Shown here: in pieces, positions 61,007 to 64,000 of the stretch
Layout: each line of letters starts with the position of its first letter
Position numbering within the stretch: the stretch's first letter is position 1
DNA from: Acidisarcina sp.
GTDB lineage: Bacteria > Acidobacteriota > Terriglobia > Terriglobales > Acidobacteriaceae
DNA: 64,000 bases
Direction: 5' to 3'
NCBI GenBank assembly: GCA_035539175.1
Contig: DATLIY010000007.1
Coordinates: forward strand, 62,001-126,000
Notes under the pieces: model-generated
Seen by the model: only the letters and a program-made list of their open reading frames with translations
What the model was told of the DNA's origin: nothing
Databases searched by the model: none
Made by a program: the position numbers and the translations under genes

Positions 61007-61864
61007 CTATCGCTCGCCCCACTTCAGCTTCGACCGCAGCACGTCGAAGAAGCCGGTGGCGCCTAATCGAACGAGCTTCACACTAAAGTCGGAGCGGCGG
61101 CAACGAAGTTCGTCGCCAACACGGAGCTGAATGGCCTCCTGGCCATCGATCGTCAGGAAAGTCTGGTCCGGCACACCTTCGATATTGATCGTGATCTCCG
61201 AATCCCCTCGCACCACAATCGGCCGAATCGTCAGCAGGTGCGGGCACACCGGAGTGACAACCATCGCATCCACATTGGGGACGAGGATAGGGCCGTGCGC
61301 CGAAAGGGTGTAGGCTGTCGAGCCGGTCGGCGTGGAAACGATCACTCCATCCGCCCTGAAGGTGGCCGCCACCTGATCGAAGAGCTTGATCGTGAAGTCA
61401 CCCATGCGCGCGATCGCGCCCTTGGAGACCACTACGTCATTCAGAGCCTCATGGGACTGGTCCAGCTTGCCGTGGCGAAACAGCTCGGCGTGAATCATGG
61501 CTCGCGATTCCACCGTGCAGCAGTCGTTGTACCAGCCCTCCAGCGTGGAGTACAAATCCCCCAGCCGTACCTCGGTCAAAAAGCCAAGGGAGCCAAGATT
61601 GACGCTGAGGATGGGGGTGTTCGACTTGGCAAAGACTCGTGCAGCCGCCAGGAGTGTCCCGTCTCCCCCCAGCACCACTACCAGCTCCGGATGTTCGGCG
61701 GGCATTTCGTACCGCGGCAGGATGCGCGCTTCCTGCGTGTAGTTGCCGCTCACCGGATCGAGAATGGGAGTGAGGCCATGAGCCTTCAACCATAAGATCA
61801 ACTCGGGGATCAGGGTGGACAGTTCTTCCTTTTGCGGCTTGGAGATAATCGCAACGGGTCTCAT
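61007..61864 (-). CDS. nadK: NAD kinase
   Basis: The 285-residue cytoplasmic enzyme phosphorylates NAD+ to NADP+. The NAD/ATP-binding motif is VVVLGGDGTLLAAARVF, and NLGSLGFLTEV and VSTPTGSTAYTLSAHGPI are also diagnostic. It is the last gene of the minus-strand run YncE-like, tlyA, nadK, with 48 bases between it and tlyA. Confidence 0.95.
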   Translation of the reverse strand: MRPVAIISKPQKEELSTLIPELILWLKAHGLTPILDPVSGNYTQEARILPRYEMPAEHPELVVVLGGDGTLLAAARVFAKSNTPILSVNLGSLGFLTEVRLGDLYSTLEGWYNDCCTVESRAMIHAELFRHGKLDQSHEALNDVVVSKGAIARMGDFTIKLFDQVAATFRADGVIVSTPTGSTAYTLSAHGPILVPNVDAMVVTPVCPHLLTIRPIVVRGDSEITINIEGVPDQTFLTIDGQEAIQLRVGDELRCRRSDFSVKLVRLGATGFFDVLRSKLKWGER

Positions 61865-61912
61865 GAGAACTACAGTGTAACGGAGGGAGCACGCTCTTCG
61901 CTGCGGGCAGGG

Positions 61913-62662
61913 TCACCCATTCGCAAAACATGCGTGCAACAGAAACTCCTTGTTGCCCTCTGCCCCTGTGATGGGAGAATCGATGATCTCAATAGCCTCG
62001 CCGCCAAGCTCATCGACGCATTGGCGAACGCGGTGGATTGCCAACTGATGTGCGGCAGGATCTCGCACGATACCGCCCTTGCCGATATGCTCCCTGCCAG
62101 CCTCAAACTGCGGCTTCACCAGCACCACCGCTTCCAGTGCGGATGACGGGCCACTCAGGATCGCGGGGATCACTGAGGGAAGCACCAAAGTGGCCGAGAT
62201 GAAGGATACGTCCATCGAGAGAAAGGTGATGCCTGCAGGCAGTCCCCCGGGCTGGAGAAGCCTCGCGTTGGTACGCTCCATCAACTCCACGCGCGCATCG
62301 GATCGCAGCTTTTGGGCTATCTGCCCATACCCGGTATCGACCGCGAGCACCCGCCGCGCACCATGCTGCAACATGCAGTCGGTAAAGCCTCCGGTCGAGG
62401 CTCCGACATCCAGGCAAAAACGATCGTTCAGGTCGATCTTCCAGTGCGCGAGCGCCGCTTCGAGCTTGAGCCCGCCCCGGCTCACATAGCGCAGATCTTC
62501 GCCCAGCAGCCGAAACACCGCATCCTCGGATACTGGTGCTCCTGGCTTTTCGATCTTCTGCTCGTTCACGAGAACGCGCCCGGCAAGGATCATTGCCTGG
62601 GCGCGTTCTCGTGTCGCGATAACTCCCCGCGCCACCAGCAGCTTGTCCAGCCTCGTCTTCAT
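61913..62662 (-). CDS. tlyA: TlyA family rRNA 2'-O-methyltransferase/hemolysin A
   Basis: The 249-residue protein has an N-terminal S4 RNA-binding domain (about 1-65, RLDKLLVARGVIATRERAQA) and an FtsJ-like methyltransferase domain with VSRGGLKLEAAL, SAM motif LDVGASTGGFTDCML and VDTGYGQIAQ. TlyA methylates 16S and 23S rRNA at ribose 2'-OH and in some species affects capreomycin sensitivity. The ATG at 62662 is 15 bases after the upstream gene. A 20-bp inverted repeat lies in its coding start. Confidence 0.9.
   Translation of the reverse strand: MKTRLDKLLVARGVIATRERAQAMILAGRVLVNEQKIEKPGAPVSEDAVFRLLGEDLRYVSRGGLKLEAALAHWKIDLNDRFCLDVGASTGGFTDCMLQHGARRVLAVDTGYGQIAQKLRSDARVELMERTNARLLQPGGLPAGITFLSMDVSFISATLVLPSVIPAILSGPSSALEAVVLVKPQFEAGREHIGKGGIVRDPAAHQLAIHRVRQCVDELGGEAIEIIDSPITGAEGNKEFLLHACFANG
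62567..62613. repeat. 20-bp imperfect inverted repeat inside the tlyA coding start
   Basis: The arms 62567-62586 and 62593-62613 pair over 20 bases with one extra base in the right arm and a 6-base loop (GGATCA). It covers codons about 17 to 32 of the S4 domain, 49-95 bases after the ATG. Confidence 0.75.
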
Positions 62663-62677
62663 GGCTTGACTCGTGCT

Positions 62678-64000
62678 CTAGGGGGTTCCGGAACCAACGA
62701 TGCGGCTGGCGTTGATCGAATTGCTGCCTCCTGCGACCTGACCACCTGTGCGGAGATCCACGACCCAGCCCGGCAAATCCACTGACGCCGAGATCGTGTC
62801 CGTATCCGTACGAATGACGATTATCTGAGAACTGGTGGGCGAGGTTACGTACACCTTCCCAATCAAGGCATTCGATACTGCCGCCACGGAGCGCGGCTGA
62901 CTCATCACCGTAATCGTCTTCTTCACCGTGAAGCTGGTCATATCGACCACGCTGACCGTGCCATCTCCCTGGTTGGCGGTATAGGCTCGCGTGCCGTCCT
63001 GCAGCACAGCCACCGTCGCAGGATGATGGCCCACCGGAACCGTGGCGAGCACCCTGCCGAAGGTGGACGAATTATTGCCATACACGTCGGTGGAGATGTC
63101 GATAAAGCTGACCGTATTCGAATCGTAGTTCGCGGTCACCAGGATGCTGGCCTTCTGGTAGATCTGCGCGTACACCGGACCTGCGCCAACGGAGATCGTC
63201 TGGCAGTTATAGGGGCAGGGCTGGTGATCCGGACCCCATGTCGCCGCATTGAGCTGGTTTGTCTGGCCGTCGATTACCGACACTGTTCCGCTGCCGCGGT
63301 TGAGGATAAACACGCGACGATTGTCGGAAGAGGCCACTCCATACACTGGGCAGGCGCCAACCGTAATTTCACCTGAAACCGTGTTGGTAGACTCCTCAAT
63401 CGCGTCCACCTTCCCGTTCACGCTCTGCGATGGTGTGTCGCAGACTCCCGGCGCCACCATCTGATTGATCGAGTACACCCGCTGAGCGCCAGAGTTCCCC
63501 ACCACCGTCACCGGCCCCATCTCCACAGGAATTGCCTGCTTCAGGGCGACCGGGCTTCCGGTCAGGAAATCCACCTGGTTCGTCGCGGAGTCGGACAGGA
63601 AGACAGCGTTTCCCGTGGACAACACGTTAGCCGGGGTCGTGCTTGCCAGCAACGTGGTCACGTTCACGTTCTTCGTCATCAGGCTCGCGGTTACCGGAAA
63701 GGAGCTGATCGTCTGGTCGTGGTTCAAGGTATAGGCCTCCCCCCCGCTTGGGCTTAAAGCAAGGCCGATGGGGCCGGGTCCCGTAAACGCCTGGGCGAGG
63801 ATGCTATCTCCTGAAAAATTCAGAATAGTCGCAACTCCAGGGGTCTTAGGGTCGGGAACAGCACCGGGAGCATTCTGCTGGGAGAGCGCCACCACCAGCG
63901 TGGCAGGTTGCGGGGCCGGGCCGGTCGGGTTGATCGGGACTACCACCGGGCGATAGGTACTTCCACAGCCGCAAACTGCGGCCAGCATCAGCAACCCACC
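62678..64000 (-). CDS. YncE/YVTN-type beta-propeller lipoprotein (partial)
   Basis: The 438 residues visible are cut at the 5' end by the window edge. The first text, LLMLAAVCGCGS, is a lipoprotein signal ending at a Cys. The rest is a repetitive beta-propeller with repeats such as NQGDGTVSVVDMTSFTVKKTI, NRGSGTVSVIDGQTNQL and NYDSNTVSFIDISTD. YncE-like proteins are exported surface propellers of unknown ligand. It is the first visible gene of the tlyA-nadK operon, ending 15 bases before tlyA. Confidence 0.85.
   Translation of the reverse strand, partial: GGLLMLAAVCGCGSTYRPVVVPINPTGPAPQPATLVVALSQQNAPGAVPDPKTPGVATILNFSGDSILAQAFTGPGPIGLALSPSGGEAYTLNHDQTISSFPVTASLMTKNVNVTTLLASTTPANVLSTGNAVFLSDSATNQVDFLTGSPVALKQAIPVEMGPVTVVGNSGAQRVYSINQMVAPGVCDTPSQSVNGKVDAIEESTNTVSGEITVGACPVYGVASSDNRRVFILNRGSGTVSVIDGQTNQLNAATWGPDHQPCPYNCQTISVGAGPVYAQIYQKASILVTANYDSNTVSFIDISTDVYGNNSSTFGRVLATVPVGHHPATVAVLQDGTRAYTANQGDGTVSVVDMTSFTVKKTITVMSQPRSVAAVSNALIGKVYVTSPTSSQIIVIRTDTDTISASVDLPGWVVDLRTGGQVAGGSNSINASRIVGSGTP

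Noticed and set aside
1-64000. CRISPR array, insertion sequence, prophage or integrase
   Set aside because: No regularly spaced direct repeats, transposase, integrase or phage structural gene was found on either strand.

Overview
The window looks like chromosome from a high-GC Gram-negative heterotroph, most likely an Acidobacteriota (Terriglobia/Acidobacteriaceae-like) soil bacterium. This is an inference from gene content: secreted plant-glycan hydrolases (GH78, GH27, GH172/DUF2961, a DUF4965 glutaminase-A-like protein), a DUF5916 outer-membrane barrel, paired MacB/FtsX-type permeases, an NtrC-type regulatory system and many lineage-style small hypotheticals. There is no plasmid, phage, IS element or CRISPR array. 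Two tRNA-Leu genes (UAA and GAG) are present.

Layout. 0-2 kb: a TetR-type fragment at the left edge, tRNA-Leu(UAA), a small Cys-motif protein and a MerR regulator. 2-8 kb: lytic transglycosylase, ECF sigma factor with overlapping zinc-finger anti-sigma gene, and an outer-membrane barrel protein. 8-13 kb: M48 metalloprotease, inositol-3-phosphate synthase, DedA protein and endonuclease III. 13-25 kb: exopolysaccharide-type sugar transferase, MlaF-like ATPase, MobA, M20 dipeptidase, rhodanese, a three-gene NtrC regulator/histidine kinase/lipoprotein operon, then a UDP-glucose dehydrogenase/UDP-xylose synthase operon. 25-29 kb: LuxR-type regulator with a degenerate receiver, esterase, HAD hydrolase, Tat-exported aldo/keto reductase, tRNA-Leu(GAG) and secG. 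29.8-32 kb: an octaheme cytochrome c of the hydroxylamine-oxidoreductase type, translationally coupled to an eight-helix membrane protein. 32-38 kb: DUF4965 protein, alpha-L-rhamnosidase and hemolysin III protein. 38-44.4 kb: a 75-aa protein, RibB fused to a GTP-cyclohydrolase-II-like domain that has lost key residues, a small membrane protein, a HAD phosphatase, an aminotransferase, a glyoxalase-II-like hydrolase and YceH. 44.4-54.3 kb: an accessory glycan region with alpha-galactosidase, sialate-type O-acetylesterase, class II aldolase, zinc alcohol dehydrogenase, MBL hydrolase, MFS transporter and GH172. 54.4-64 kb: two tandem FtsX/MacB permeases, a bacterial PHI-1/EXORDIUM-like protein, a polytopic membrane protein, an HSL-type esterase, and a beta-propeller/TlyA/NAD kinase gene run that leaves the window.

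How it works together. The glycan genes suggest saprotrophic use of plant or microbial polysaccharides rich in rhamnose, galactose and O-acetyl groups: export signals on the hydrolases, then an MFS importer, aldolase and dehydrogenase for the sugars. The sugar transferase and UDP-GlcA/UDP-Xyl genes suggest exopolysaccharide made from xylose- or glucuronate-containing units. The most system-like novelty is the octaheme cytochrome/membrane-protein pair, a candidate quinone-linked periplasmic nitrogen or sulfur redox module. Other points to follow are the RibBX-like fusion, the PHI-1-like protein and the NtrC/kinase/lipoprotein operon, which resembles the GlrR/GlrK/QseG arrangement.
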